Positions 40,865-48,541 of a DNA stretch of 64,000 nucleotides are shown here, piece after piece. Position 1 is the stretch's first letter; each line of letters starts with the position of its first letter. The DNA comes from Rhodococcus sp. 06-235-1A. Its GTDB lineage: Bacteria; Actinomycetota; Actinomycetes; Mycobacteriales; Mycobacteriaceae. The position numbers and the translations under genes were made by a program. The notes under the pieces were generated by a model. The model did no database searches. It worked only from the letters and a program-made list of their open reading frames with translations, and was not told the DNA's origin. The stretch lies in NCBI RefSeq assembly GCF_002258785.1, contig NZ_NOYI01000027.1, positions 124,001 to 188,000 of the forward strand. Reading direction: 5' to 3'.

Positions 40865-41137
40865 TCAGACGCGGCTGCGACCCGTCACGAGCTTGACCAG
40901 GAACAGCAGGATGCATGCGCCGATGAGGCAGGTGATGAAGCTGAAGATCAAGCCGCCCCCGGCTACGTCGACACCGACTGCGCTGAGCAGGAATCCGCCC
41001 AGGAGTCCGCCGATGATTCCGACGACGATGTTCAGGATGATACCCATCTGAGCATCGGTCTTCATGATCTTGCTGCCGATCCAGCCTGCGAGTCCACCGA
41101 TGATGATCCAGGCAATCCAGCCGAGTGTGGGTGTCAT
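40865..41137 (-). CDS. GlsB/YeaQ/YmgE-family small membrane protein
   Basis: A 90-residue protein with three glycine-rich helices: GWIAWIIIGGLAGWIGSKIMKTDAQMGIILNIVVGIIGGLLGGFLL. This is the 'transglycosylase-associated' (GlsB/YeaQ) family, usually part of general stress responses. AGAGGGGG precedes the ATG. A candidate SigB/SigF-type promoter lies upstream (41189-41214). The exact biochemical role is unknown. Confidence 0.88.
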   Translation of the reverse strand: MTPTLGWIAWIIIGGLAGWIGSKIMKTDAQMGIILNIVVGIIGGLLGGFLLSAVGVDVAGGGLIFSFITCLIGACILLFLVKLVTGRSRV

Positions 41138-41188
41138 GTTGCGCCCCCTCTTTCCGTGTTTGTTGAACGGGTCTGTTCGGAACGCCGG

Positions 41189-41214
41189 ATGCCCGAGAGA
41201 AACAAACCTGAAAC
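41189..41214 (-). promoter_or_regulatory. Candidate alternative-sigma (SigB/SigF-type) promoter
   Basis: On the minus strand, GTTT (41214-41211) and GGGCAT (41194-41189) are separated by 16 nt. This resembles the actinobacterial general-stress consensus GTTT-N14-16-GGGTAT with one mismatch. It lies about 52 bp before the GlsB-family start. Confidence 0.45.
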
Positions 41215-41228
41215 CTTCCTGAGAAGAA

Positions 41229-41693
41229 TTATTTTTTCCCCAGCTTCTCGCTCTCGGCCTTGATGCGACGCAGGGTGCTGTTCATACCCTCCACGAGCTC
41301 GATGTCGAACTCGTCGATGCCGCCGAGGATGCGCTTGACCAGCAGTGACGACACGGTCGAGGTCCCGGTGGGCGCCTCTCGCTTCTCGACGACGGTCGTC
41401 CCGGTGGCAGTGGGGGTCAGGGTGTAGGACCAGATCGTCTTGTTCTCGACGACGCGAAAAGCGAGTTCACGGTTGGGCTCGAAGGTGACGACCTTCGAGG
41501 TGGTCGGCCAGACGAGCATGCCCTTGCGGTTGACGTTGAGCGTCTTGGTGCCTTTGCCTACCGGCCCGCCGAGGACCTTCATCTTCTTGCATTGCGGGCT
41601 CCATTCGCCCATGCGCTGAAGGTCGGAGACGATCGACCAGACGGTCTCGGGGCTCGCGGCGATATCGATCGTGGCTTCGAGGGTCTTGCTCAA
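41229..41693 (-). CDS. SRPBCC-family (START-like) protein
   Basis: A 154-residue product from the TTG at 41693, with GGAGG ideally placed upstream. The polyketide-cyclase/SRPBCC pattern is clear: LEATIDIAASPETVWSIVSDLQRMGEWSPQCKKM, then GTKTLNVNRKGMLVWPTTSKVVTFEPNRELAFRVVENKTIWSYTLTPTATGTTVVEKRE. It likely binds a hydrophobic ligand. No partner is evident. A longer upstream frame to 41852 passes through a repeated palindrome and is rejected. Confidence 0.85.
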   Translation of the reverse strand: MSKTLEATIDIAASPETVWSIVSDLQRMGEWSPQCKKMKVLGGPVGKGTKTLNVNRKGMLVWPTTSKVVTFEPNRELAFRVVENKTIWSYTLTPTATGTTVVEKREAPTGTSTVSSLLVKRILGGIDEFDIELVEGMNSTLRRIKAESEKLGKK

Positions 41694-41785
41694 CGTGGGC
41701 CTCCGGTGGTGAGGTAAGTGCAACCGACTGTCACACTCAATCGTGCGCATCCTATGTGGTGGCTGACACAGCCGACCACGTAGGT

Positions 41786-41821
41786 GAGCGGAACTTCGTA
41801 CCCTGCTACGAGTTACCGCTC
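41786..41821. terminator. Large hairpin downstream of the DUF1206 gene; second copy of a palindrome family
   Basis: GAGCGGAACTTCGTA (41786-41800) pairs with TACGAGTTACCGCTC (41807-41821) across a 6-nt loop, with small internal mismatches. The inner part is almost identical to the dyad at 36888-36910. It follows the minus-strand DUF1206 gene by about 30 bp, so it is best read as that gene's terminator. Confidence 0.65.
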
Positions 41822-41852
41822 CCCTGAGAGCGAAGCGAGCTCCCACTCCCAC

Positions 41853-42650
41853 TCACATGCGAGCGCGGCGGGCGAGAACGAATGCGTACAACCCGTAGAG
41901 CGCGATGCCCACTCCCGCGAGGATCAGCAGCACCTGTCCGTAGGGCTGAGATCCGAGGGTCTTGACGGCACCGTCGATTCCGGTGGCCTTCGAGGGATCG
42001 GACTGCAGTACCGCCACGACGACGAGGATTCCGGCGCCCACGAGGGCAGTGCCCTTGGCTGCGTATCCGGCGATACCGAGCTTGACCACGGTTCCGCTCT
42101 GGTGCCCTTCGAGATCGTCGAGAAAGTTCTTCGATACGCCCTTGTAGACGTGGTACCCGCCGACGCCGATGACGACCAGCGCGACGACGATCAGCACGAA
42201 CTTGCCGCCGCCGGATTCCATCAACCGGGCCGAGTAGCCGGCGTTCTGCTGTCCGCTGGACTTGCCCGAGCCGGTCGCGAACCCGTATGTGGAGAACGCG
42301 AACGCGAGGTAGACGACGGCAAGCGCCGCGGCCTTGAGACGATCGAGCGCACTTCCCTCGTCGGCGTCGGATTTCTTGCCGACGATCGCTTCAACGATTC
42401 GCCACAGGGCCAATGCAACAAAGGCCACCACGGCCACCCACAGGGCGATCTTTCCGCCGGGCTTGTCGGCCAGTTCGGCGAGCGCGCCGGATTGATCGGC
42501 GTTGCCCGCCTGCCCGAACGCCAGCCGCACGGCGATGTAGCCGATCAGGATGTGCAGCACTCCGCTGACGAAGTGGCCGGCTCGCGCCGCTTTCTCGAAG
42601 GCGCCGTTGTCCTGTACGGAATCGGCCACCGATTTGCTCGACGTGTTCAC
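41853..42650 (-). CDS. DUF1206 membrane protein
   Basis: A 265-residue protein from a GTG start. It has six helices arranged as three related pairs, each beginning with a glycine-rich helix (GHFVSGVLHILIGYIAVRLAFG, LAVVYLAFAFSTYGFATG, GYAAKGTALVGAGILVV). This internal repetition is characteristic of DUF1206. Function unknown. A well-matched SigB/SigF-type promoter (42685-42710) suggests stress induction. Confidence 0.87.
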   Translation of the reverse strand: MNTSSKSVADSVQDNGAFEKAARAGHFVSGVLHILIGYIAVRLAFGQAGNADQSGALAELADKPGGKIALWVAVVAFVALALWRIVEAIVGKKSDADEGSALDRLKAAALAVVYLAFAFSTYGFATGSGKSSGQQNAGYSARLMESGGGKFVLIVVALVVIGVGGYHVYKGVSKNFLDDLEGHQSGTVVKLGIAGYAAKGTALVGAGILVVVAVLQSDPSKATGIDGAVKTLGSQPYGQVLLILAGVGIALYGLYAFVLARRARM

Positions 42651-42684
42651 TTGCGTTCCCCGATCAGTAGATTTGGGCAGTCGT

Positions 42685-42710
42685 TTACCCCGGCCGAAGG
42701 TGAAGGAAAC
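42685..42710 (-). promoter_or_regulatory. Candidate SigB/SigF-type promoter of the DUF1206 gene
   Basis: Reading the minus strand, GTTT (42710-42707), a 16-nt spacer and GGGTAA (42690-42685) closely match the general-stress consensus GTTT-N14-16-GGGTAT. It lies about 35 bp before the GTG start. Confidence 0.55.
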
Positions 42711-42830
42711 TGTCTCGAGCTGCGAAACGCCGCACGAGATCCCACCGCGGCGTTAACACCGAGCGGACACTGATCGATGTAGCAAGCGGAGTGTCGGGAC
42801 CAACGAAGAAATTGTTCGGAGTGATCCACC

Positions 42831-42986
42831 GTGAAATTACAGTCGATTATGCGTCGTACCAGCAGTGATCTACCTCTGTTGAAGACCGCCAGGATGAGCG
42901 GAAGCCCACGCACCTGGCCGGCCGAGAAGCTCGAACGACTCCTCACCCCTGCGGAACTCGATCTGATCAGACGCGGCCGAATCTGA
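42831..42986 (+). CDS. Possible small protein, 51 residues
   Basis: A GTG start at 42831 with GGAGTG upstream gives MKLQSIMRRTSSDLPLLKTA, continuing to SPRTWPAEKLERLLTPAELDLIRRGRI and a TGA. The C-terminal helix-like, charged segment and a credible ribosome binding site support coding. The short length and lack of a known family leave doubt. Internal ATG codons at 42849 and 42893 are alternative starts. It lies between divergent DUF1206 and the redox response-regulator operon. Confidence 0.4.
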   Translation: MKLQSIMRRTSSDLPLLKTARMSGSPRTWPAEKLERLLTPAELDLIRRGRI

Positions 42987-43073
42987 CCCCGCTGTTCCAG
43001 GACTGCTTGCCTCCCATTCTGGGCGACGCGGTGGCATGCTCATGTCGTTGGTGAGCATCAGTTCTGGAGGGTC

Positions 43074-44729
43074 ATGAAACCGGTCATTCTCAGTGTCGAC
43101 GACGATCCCGGAGTATCGCGATCGGTCGCCCGCGACCTGCGCCGCCGCTACGGTGAGCAGTACCGCATCGTGCGCGCCGAATCGGGTGCCGGTGCGCTCG
43201 ACGCGCTGAAGGAACTCACGCTGCGCGGCACCCCGGTGGCCATTCTGTTGGCCGACTACCGCATGCCGCAGATGAGCGGCATGGAATTTCTCGAACAGGC
43301 CATGGACCTTTTCCCGACGGCCCGCCGCATTCTGCTCACCGCCTACGCGGACACCGACGCGGCGATCGACGCCATCAACGTCATCGATCTCGATTACTAC
43401 CTGCTCAAGCCGTGGGATCCGCCCGAGGAAAAGCTCTACCCCGTGCTCGACGCCCAGCTCGAAGCCTGGTGCGCGTACGACCACCGAGCCGTCGAGGACA
43501 CCAAGATCGTCGGGCATCGCTGGTCTGCGCGGTCGTCGGAGATCCGTGAGTTCCTGGCTCGCAATCAGCTGCCCTACCGCTGGTACATGTCCGACGAGTC
43601 CGAGGGCGCGCGACTGTTGGCTGCGGCAGGCGTGGCCGAGGACAAGCTTCCGGTGGTCATCACCACCGAAGGGGACGCGCTGATCGAACCGTCCGACGCC
43701 GAGCTCGGCAACCGGCTCGGTCTGACCGTCTCGCCGTCGGAGGAGTTCTACGATCTCGTCGTCATCGGCGGCGGCCCGGCGGGGCTCGGAGCGGCGCTGT
43801 ACGGCGCATCCGAGGGATTGCGGACGACCCTGATCGAGCGGACCGCGACGGGCGGTCAGGCCGGTCAGAGTTCTCGCATCGAGAATTATCTGGGATTTCC
43901 CGACGGGGTCTCGGGTGCGCAGCTGGCCGAGCGAGCCCGGCGGCAGGCGTTGAAGTTCGGTGCCGAGGTCGTCACCACACAGGACGTGGTGGGACTGGAC
44001 GTCAACGGATCCGCGCGCACCGTACGGTTCGCGGACGGCCGCAGCATCAGTGCGCAGACGATCATCCTGTCCACCGGCGTTGCCTATCGACGACTGGACG
44101 CACCCGGAATCGACGACTTCACCGGCCGGGGCGTGTTCTACGGATCTGCGATGACGGAGGCCGCGCGCTGTGCCGAGCAGGACGTCTACATCGTGGGCGG
44201 GGCGAACTCGGCCGGGCAGGCAGCGGTGTACCTCTCGCGCGGGGCCAAGTCGGTCACCATCTTGATCCGTGCCACCTCGCTCGAAGCGTCGATGTCGTAC
44301 TACCTGATCAAGCAGATCGAGGAGAATCCGAAGATCAGCGTTCGGCCGTGTACGGAGGTCGCGGGCGTGGCAGGCGACGGTCATCTCGAGTCGATCACGC
44401 TGCGCAACCGGGCCACCGACGAGACCTCGACGGTCGACGCGCAGTACCTGTTCCTGTTCATCGGTGCTGCCCCGCGTACCGAGTGGCTCGACGGGGTGCT
44501 CGTGCGGGACGATCATGGATTCGTGGTCACCGGACCGGATCTCGTCACCGACGGACGCGGACCTGCCGGGTGGACGCCCACCCGACTTCCGCATCACCTC
44601 GAGACGAGTGTGCCCGGGGTGTTCGCGGCCGGGGACGTTCGATCCGACTCGGCCAAACGTGTCGCGTCGGCAGTGGGAGAAGGAGCAATGGCCGTGATGT
44701 TGGTGCACAGATATCTGGCGAACCCGTGA
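43074..44729 (+). CDS. Response regulator fused to a thioredoxin-reductase-like flavoprotein lacking the redox cysteines
   Basis: A 551-residue three-part protein. Residues 1-125 are a receiver domain with D9/D10, phospho-acceptor D61, T89 and K112. Residues about 143-215 look like a glutaredoxin fold without its CxxC (IVGHRWSARSSEIREFL). From residue 226 there is a TrxR-type FAD/NAD(P) domain (FAD loop VIGGGPAGLG; GGQAGQSSRIENYLGFP; NAD(P) loop IVGGANSAGQAA; ATG...GVFAAGDVRSD). The place of the TrxR CxxC reads YGSAM, so classical disulfide exchange is impossible. The 3' end overlaps the following histidine kinase gene by 4 bp. Phosphorylation may gate an FAD/NAD(P)H activity. Confidence 0.9.
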   Translation: MKPVILSVDDDPGVSRSVARDLRRRYGEQYRIVRAESGAGALDALKELTLRGTPVAILLADYRMPQMSGMEFLEQAMDLFPTARRILLTAYADTDAAIDAINVIDLDYYLLKPWDPPEEKLYPVLDAQLEAWCAYDHRAVEDTKIVGHRWSARSSEIREFLARNQLPYRWYMSDESEGARLLAAAGVAEDKLPVVITTEGDALIEPSDAELGNRLGLTVSPSEEFYDLVVIGGGPAGLGAALYGASEGLRTTLIERTATGGQAGQSSRIENYLGFPDGVSGAQLAERARRQALKFGAEVVTTQDVVGLDVNGSARTVRFADGRSISAQTIILSTGVAYRRLDAPGIDDFTGRGVFYGSAMTEAARCAEQDVYIVGGANSAGQAAVYLSRGAKSVTILIRATSLEASMSYYLIKQIEENPKISVRPCTEVAGVAGDGHLESITLRNRATDETSTVDAQYLFLFIGAAPRTEWLDGVLVRDDHGFVVTGPDLVTDGRGPAGWTPTRLPHHLETSVPGVFAAGDVRSDSAKRVASAVGEGAMAVMLVHRYLANP

Positions 44730-46159
44730 GCACGCTCGCGTGTGATCCGGAGGAGTTGCGGACGCTTTTTCTGTTCGAGCATCTCACCGACTCTCAGCTG
44801 GCAGAGCTGTGTCGGGACGGGCGCATCGAGACGATCGAACCGGGGCCGGTGTATGCGGAGGGCGATCCGGCGACGTGTTTCTACGTGCTGATGGACGGTG
44901 CCGTGGTGCTCTCGAAGCTTTCGGGCGGGGAGGATCTGGTGATCAACAGGACGTCCCAGCGCGGGGTGTACGCCGGAGCGTGGCAGGCGTATCTCGGTGA
45001 TCGAGTGCCGCAGACCTATCAGGGTTCGATGCGGGTGAGTGAACCCTCGCGTTTCTTCGTGCTCGACGCAGACTGTTTCGCGTCGATCGTGCGGGAATGG
45101 TTTCCGATGGCACTGCATCTGCTCGAAGGATTGTTCTTCGGAAATCAGAACACCAAGCAAGTGGTGGAACAGCGAGAGCGCTTGTTGGCGTTGGGTTCTT
45201 TGTCGGCCGGGTTGACGCACGAGCTCAACAATCCGGCGGCGGCCGCGGTACGGGCGACGTCTGCGTTGCGCAATCGGGTGGGACACATGCGGCAGAAGTT
45301 GGCGATGATCGCCGGTGGCACCCTCGACCGTGCGAGCCTGGCGCGTCTGGTCGAACTGCAGAACGAGGCCGTGGAGTTGGTGGCCAAGGCACCCAAGTTG
45401 ACGGCCATGGAGGCGTCGGACCGCGAGGACGAACTCGGAGAATGGTTCGAGGACAAGGATATTCGAGACGGTTGGGATCTGGCCCCCACTTTCGTCTCGG
45501 CGGGCCTCGATGTGCCGTGGCTCGATCGGGTATCGGCGACCGTCGACGATCCGGCCATGCTCGAGGGTGCGATCAGGTGGCTCAACTACACGGTCGAAAC
45601 CGAGTTGCTGATGAACGAGATTGCGGATTCGACCACGCGAATCTCCACGCTGGTCGGTGCCGCGAAGCAGTATTCACAGATGGATCGCGCGCCGTACCAG
45701 ACCGTGGATGTGCGGGAGTTGCTCGACAGCACACTGATCATGTTGGGCCGCAAGATCGGTGACGACATCGCGGTGGTCAAGGAATACGATCCGGCGGTGC
45801 CGCCCATCCCGGCCTACGCCGCCGAACTCAACCAGGTGTGGACGAACCTGATCGACAACGCCGTTCAGGCGATGGAGGGTTCTGGGGTCTTGACGGTGCG
45901 TACGTCGTTGGACGAGGACCAGGTGCAGATCGAGATCTGTGATACCGGACCTGGTGTGCCGCAAGAGATTCGGTCACGCATCTTCGAGCCGTTCTTCACC
46001 ACCAAGGCGGTCGGCGAGGGTACGGGTCTCGGCCTCGACATCTCGTGGCGCATCGTGGTGAAGAAGCATCAGGGTGACCTGCAGGTGGTGTCCGAGCCTG
46101 GGAACACGCGCTTCATCGTGAGACTGCCAGTCCAACCCGCTGTCGAGGAGGCATCATGA
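44726..46159 (+). CDS. Histidine kinase with N-terminal cyclic-nucleotide-binding-like domain
   Basis: The product is 477 residues from a GTG that overlaps the previous stop. Residues about 10-135 form a cNMP-binding-like beta barrel (FEHLTDSQLAELCRDGRIETIEPGPVYAEGDPATCFYVLMDGAVVLS). The phosphate-binding cassette Glu/Arg pair is not evident (GVYAGAWQAYLGDRVPQTYQ). The H-box is LSAGLTHELNNPAAAAVRA with H165, followed by a long helical insert. The ATPase domain has NLIDNAVQAM, DTGPGVP and GEGTGLGLDIS. No membrane helix is seen, so the kinase is cytoplasmic. It is the obvious partner of the upstream receiver-flavoprotein. Confidence 0.92.
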   Translation: MSTLACDPEELRTLFLFEHLTDSQLAELCRDGRIETIEPGPVYAEGDPATCFYVLMDGAVVLSKLSGGEDLVINRTSQRGVYAGAWQAYLGDRVPQTYQGSMRVSEPSRFFVLDADCFASIVREWFPMALHLLEGLFFGNQNTKQVVEQRERLLALGSLSAGLTHELNNPAAAAVRATSALRNRVGHMRQKLAMIAGGTLDRASLARLVELQNEAVELVAKAPKLTAMEASDREDELGEWFEDKDIRDGWDLAPTFVSAGLDVPWLDRVSATVDDPAMLEGAIRWLNYTVETELLMNEIADSTTRISTLVGAAKQYSQMDRAPYQTVDVRELLDSTLIMLGRKIGDDIAVVKEYDPAVPPIPAYAAELNQVWTNLIDNAVQAMEGSGVLTVRTSLDEDQVQIEICDTGPGVPQEIRSRIFEPFFTTKAVGEGTGLGLDISWRIVVKKHQGDLQVVSEPGNTRFIVRLPVQPAVEEAS

Positions 46160-46500
46160 CCATCGAAGGTATCGACCCGCAGGTTCCGCCGTCGGGACCC
46201 GGCTGCGTCGAATGCACGCAGACGCAGGGCTGGTGGGTGCACCTGCGTCGGTGTGCGCAGTGCGGTCATATCGGGTGCTGCGATTCCTCGCCGTCGCAGC
46301 ATGCCAGTAAGCACGCCGAATCCACTCGACATCAGTTCGTGCGCAGCTACGAGCCCGGCGAGGAATGGTTCTACAACTACGCCGACGAACAGATGTACGA
46401 CGGTCCGGAACTGGCTCCGCCGCAACACCATCCACTCGATCAGACGGTTCCCGGTCCGCGTGAGCGGGTGCCGTCGAACTGGCAGAGCCTGATCAATTGA
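46156..46500 (+). CDS. UBP-type zinc finger protein
   Basis: A 114-residue protein with a zf-UBP domain: cysteines 17, 20, 33, 36 and 41/42 and histidines 49, 53 and 59 (CVECTQTQGWWVHLRRCAQCGHIGCCDSSPSQHASKH). The aromatic WFYNYADEQMY tail follows. In eukaryotes this fold binds the ubiquitin C-terminal Gly-Gly. Bacterial copies usually sit beside redox or two-component genes, and their ligand is unknown. The ATGA overlap with the kinase gene and the TTGA overlap with the next gene show tight coupling. Confidence 0.92.
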   Translation: MTIEGIDPQVPPSGPGCVECTQTQGWWVHLRRCAQCGHIGCCDSSPSQHASKHAESTRHQFVRSYEPGEEWFYNYADEQMYDGPELAPPQHHPLDQTVPGPRERVPSNWQSLIN

Positions 46501-46916
46501 ACGAGAACCTGACCCGGCCCACCGACGTATCGGCCGAGGATTTCCTGGCCGCCGTCGAACATCCGGTTCGCCGCGCGGACGGTCTGGCTCTGGCCGAGAT
46601 GATGGGTCGGGTGACCGGGCAGCCGGCAGTGATGTGGGGGCCGACGATGGTGGGTTTCGGTACCTACCGGTACACCACCGACAGTGGTCGTCGGGGCGAG
46701 TATTTCGTCGTCGGGTTCTCTCCGCGCAAGGCGAGTCTGTCTGTGTACGGCGCTACGTACGCCCCGGAATCGGACTCCTTGCTCGAACAGTTGGGAAAGC
46801 ACAAGCGAGGAGCGGGTTGCCTGTACGTGAACAAACTCGCCGATGTGGACACGGCGGTGCTCGAGCGACTGGTGGCGATCAACTACCCACACATTCTGAG
46901 TAACCTCGCTCCATGA
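46497..46916 (+). CDS. DUF1801-family protein
   Basis: A 139-residue product from a TTG that overlaps the zinc-finger stop. It matches DUF1801: VEHPVRRADGLALAEMMGRVTGQPAVMWGPTMVGFGTYRYTTDSGRRGEYFVVGFSPRKASLSVYG, then KHKRGAGCLYVNKLADVDTAVLERLV. The fold is YdhG-like and small. No catalytic residues are known. Overlap with the GPP34 gene by 4 bp (ATGA). Confidence 0.85.
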   Translation: MNENLTRPTDVSAEDFLAAVEHPVRRADGLALAEMMGRVTGQPAVMWGPTMVGFGTYRYTTDSGRRGEYFVVGFSPRKASLSVYGATYAPESDSLLEQLGKHKRGAGCLYVNKLADVDTAVLERLVAINYPHILSNLAP

Positions 46917-47590
46917 CGTTGATTGCGGAGGATATGCTGCTGCTGTTGCTCGACGACGACTCGGGCAAACCGCTGGCCGACAGCACCAAGTTGCCGCGGG
47001 TGCTGGCAGGTGCGCTGGTCGTCGAGCTCGCCATGAGTGGATCGCTGCGGATCACCGGCCCCGATGAGCAGATCAAGAAGGATCACGTAGTCGTGTCGGG
47101 GGAACCGCCTGCCGAATCACTTCTGCGTCGGGTGTTCGACCTGGTGGCAACGACGTCACGTCCGCTGAAGCCGCAGAAAGTGATCGAGAAGTCGCAGAAG
47201 AATCTCGCCAAGGAACTGGCCGCGCGGCTGGTGGCTCAGGGCTTCGTCACCGAGAAAAAGGACAAGGTGTGGGGGCTCTTCCCCACCACGACGTGGCCTG
47301 CGGCCGACACCTCGCGGGAGAAGGTGCTGCGAGATGCGCTACGAAGCGCGCTCGTCGACGGTACGACGCCGTCGCCGCATTCGGCTGCGTTGATCTCACT
47401 CATCTCGGCAGTGGACCTGACGCACAAGGTGATCGCGGATGCGGACAAGAAGCTGTTGAAGAAGCGGGCCAAGGAGATCGCCGAGGGGGAGTGGGCCGGG
47501 GAGGCAGTGCGCAAGGCAGTCTCCGACGTCAACACTGCGGTGATGGCTGCTGTCATGGTGCCCGTCATCGTCTCGACCACGAGTAGCTGA
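46913..47590 (+). CDS. GPP34 (Golgi phosphoprotein 3-like) protein
   Basis: A 225-residue GPP34 family protein. LIAEDMLLLLLDDDSGKPLADSTKLPRVLAGALVVELAMSGSL is the typical N-terminal helix pair. It is followed by a helical body (NLAKELAARLVAQGFVTEKKDKVWGLFPTTTWP) and the hydrophobic C-terminal helix (AVMAAVMVPVIVSTTSS). The eukaryotic homologue binds PI4P at the Golgi. In actinobacteria the role is unknown but likely involves acidic-lipid membranes. It ends the 43.07-47.59 kb operon. Confidence 0.9.
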   Translation: MTLIAEDMLLLLLDDDSGKPLADSTKLPRVLAGALVVELAMSGSLRITGPDEQIKKDHVVVSGEPPAESLLRRVFDLVATTSRPLKPQKVIEKSQKNLAKELAARLVAQGFVTEKKDKVWGLFPTTTWPAADTSREKVLRDALRSALVDGTTPSPHSAALISLISAVDLTHKVIADADKKLLKKRAKEIAEGEWAGEAVRKAVSDVNTAVMAAVMVPVIVSTTSS

Positions 47591-47596
47591 GGCGAC

Positions 47597-48199
47597 ATGA
47601 GAAGCATTGCGATTCTGTTGTTCGACGACGTCGAGGTACTCGACGCGTGCGGGCCGTTCGAGGTGTTCTCGGTGGCCAATCGGGTGGCCGAACGTGCCGG
47701 TAGCGCAGCGCCTTTCGAGGTGTCGCTCGTTGGGCTCACGGACGGAGCGGTGCGTGCGCGAGGTGGCATGAGGATCGGCGTCGACACCACGATCGACGAC
47801 CCGAGGCCCTACGACCTCGTCCTGATTCCCGGAGGCGTCGTCGACGCGGTCTCGGCGGACGGCCGGGTTCTGCAGTGGCTGCAGCGACTTCGACCCACCG
47901 CCGAGGTGGTCGCGTCGGTGTGCACGGGTGCGTTCGTGCTCGCGGCCGCGGGACTGCTCGACGAGCGTCCGGTCACCACGCACTGGGAAGACCTGGAGCA
48001 ATTGGCCGCTCGATGGCCTGCGCTCGTCGTCCACGAGGCCGTTCGGTACATCGATCACGGCGATCTTGCGACGTCGGCCGGCATCAGTGCCGGTCTCGAC
48101 CTGTCATTGCACCTGGTCGCGCGGTGGGCGGGAGCCGAACATGCTCTGCTCACCGCGGGCCAGATGGACTACGACTGGTCAGGCGCTGAGCACCCGTAG
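47597..48199 (+). CDS. DJ-1/PfpI-family protein
   Basis: A 200-residue class I glutamine amidotransferase-like fold. MRSIAILLFDDVEVLDACGPFEVFSVANRV, LVLIPGGVVDAV and the nucleophile elbow VASVCTGAFVLAAAGLLDERPVTTHW (catalytic Cys in SVCTGAF) match the ThiJ/AraC-N and isocyanide-hydratase-like branch. It has no fused HTH. It starts 6 bp after the GPP34 stop, so it may be the operon's last gene. Its 3' end overlaps the convergent DoxX gene by 21 bp. Function not assignable (stress protein, glyoxalase or hydratase). Confidence 0.87.
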   Translation: MRSIAILLFDDVEVLDACGPFEVFSVANRVAERAGSAAPFEVSLVGLTDGAVRARGGMRIGVDTTIDDPRPYDLVLIPGGVVDAVSADGRVLQWLQRLRPTAEVVASVCTGAFVLAAAGLLDERPVTTHWEDLEQLAARWPALVVHEAVRYIDHGDLATSAGISAGLDLSLHLVARWAGAEHALLTAGQMDYDWSGAEHP

Positions 48200-48541
48200 A
48201 ACCAGCGCCACGACGGCGAACACGGCGAGTCCGGCCGCGGGTGCGAAGTCCTTGTCCTTGGCGCGAAGGTGCGCGGCAACCGCTCCGACGAAGTAGAGGA
48301 TGACGCCGACTGCAGCTGCCACGCCGATGGGCCAGACCAACAGGCCGATCAGGAGGCCGATGGCACCGAGTATCTCCGCGTAGGCCAACCACGGAATCTT
48401 GTCGGCGGGGACGCCCACCTGCTCGAGCATCGGGATGACGGAGGGGTTCTTCGTCAGTTTGCCGATCGCGGAGAACGTGAGTGCGACGGCGAGCAGAACC
48501 GAGACGACGAGGGTAGCGATGAACATGATCCCTGCTTTCAT
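48179..48541 (-). CDS. DoxX-family membrane protein
   Basis: A 120-residue, four-helix DoxX/DoxD-like protein. MKAGIMFIATLVVSVLLAVALTFSAIGKLTKNPSVIPMLEQVGVPADKIPWLAYAEILGAIGLLIGLL is typical. The gene is divergent from an HxlR regulator, an arrangement often seen for electrophile or oxidative stress responses. The ATG at 48541 is favoured because the longer frame runs into the regulator promoter. An internal ATG at 48526 is possible. Confidence 0.82.
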   Translation of the reverse strand: MKAGIMFIATLVVSVLLAVALTFSAIGKLTKNPSVIPMLEQVGVPADKIPWLAYAEILGAIGLLIGLLVWPIGVAAAVGVILYFVGAVAAHLRAKDKDFAPAAGLAVFAVVALVLRVLSA

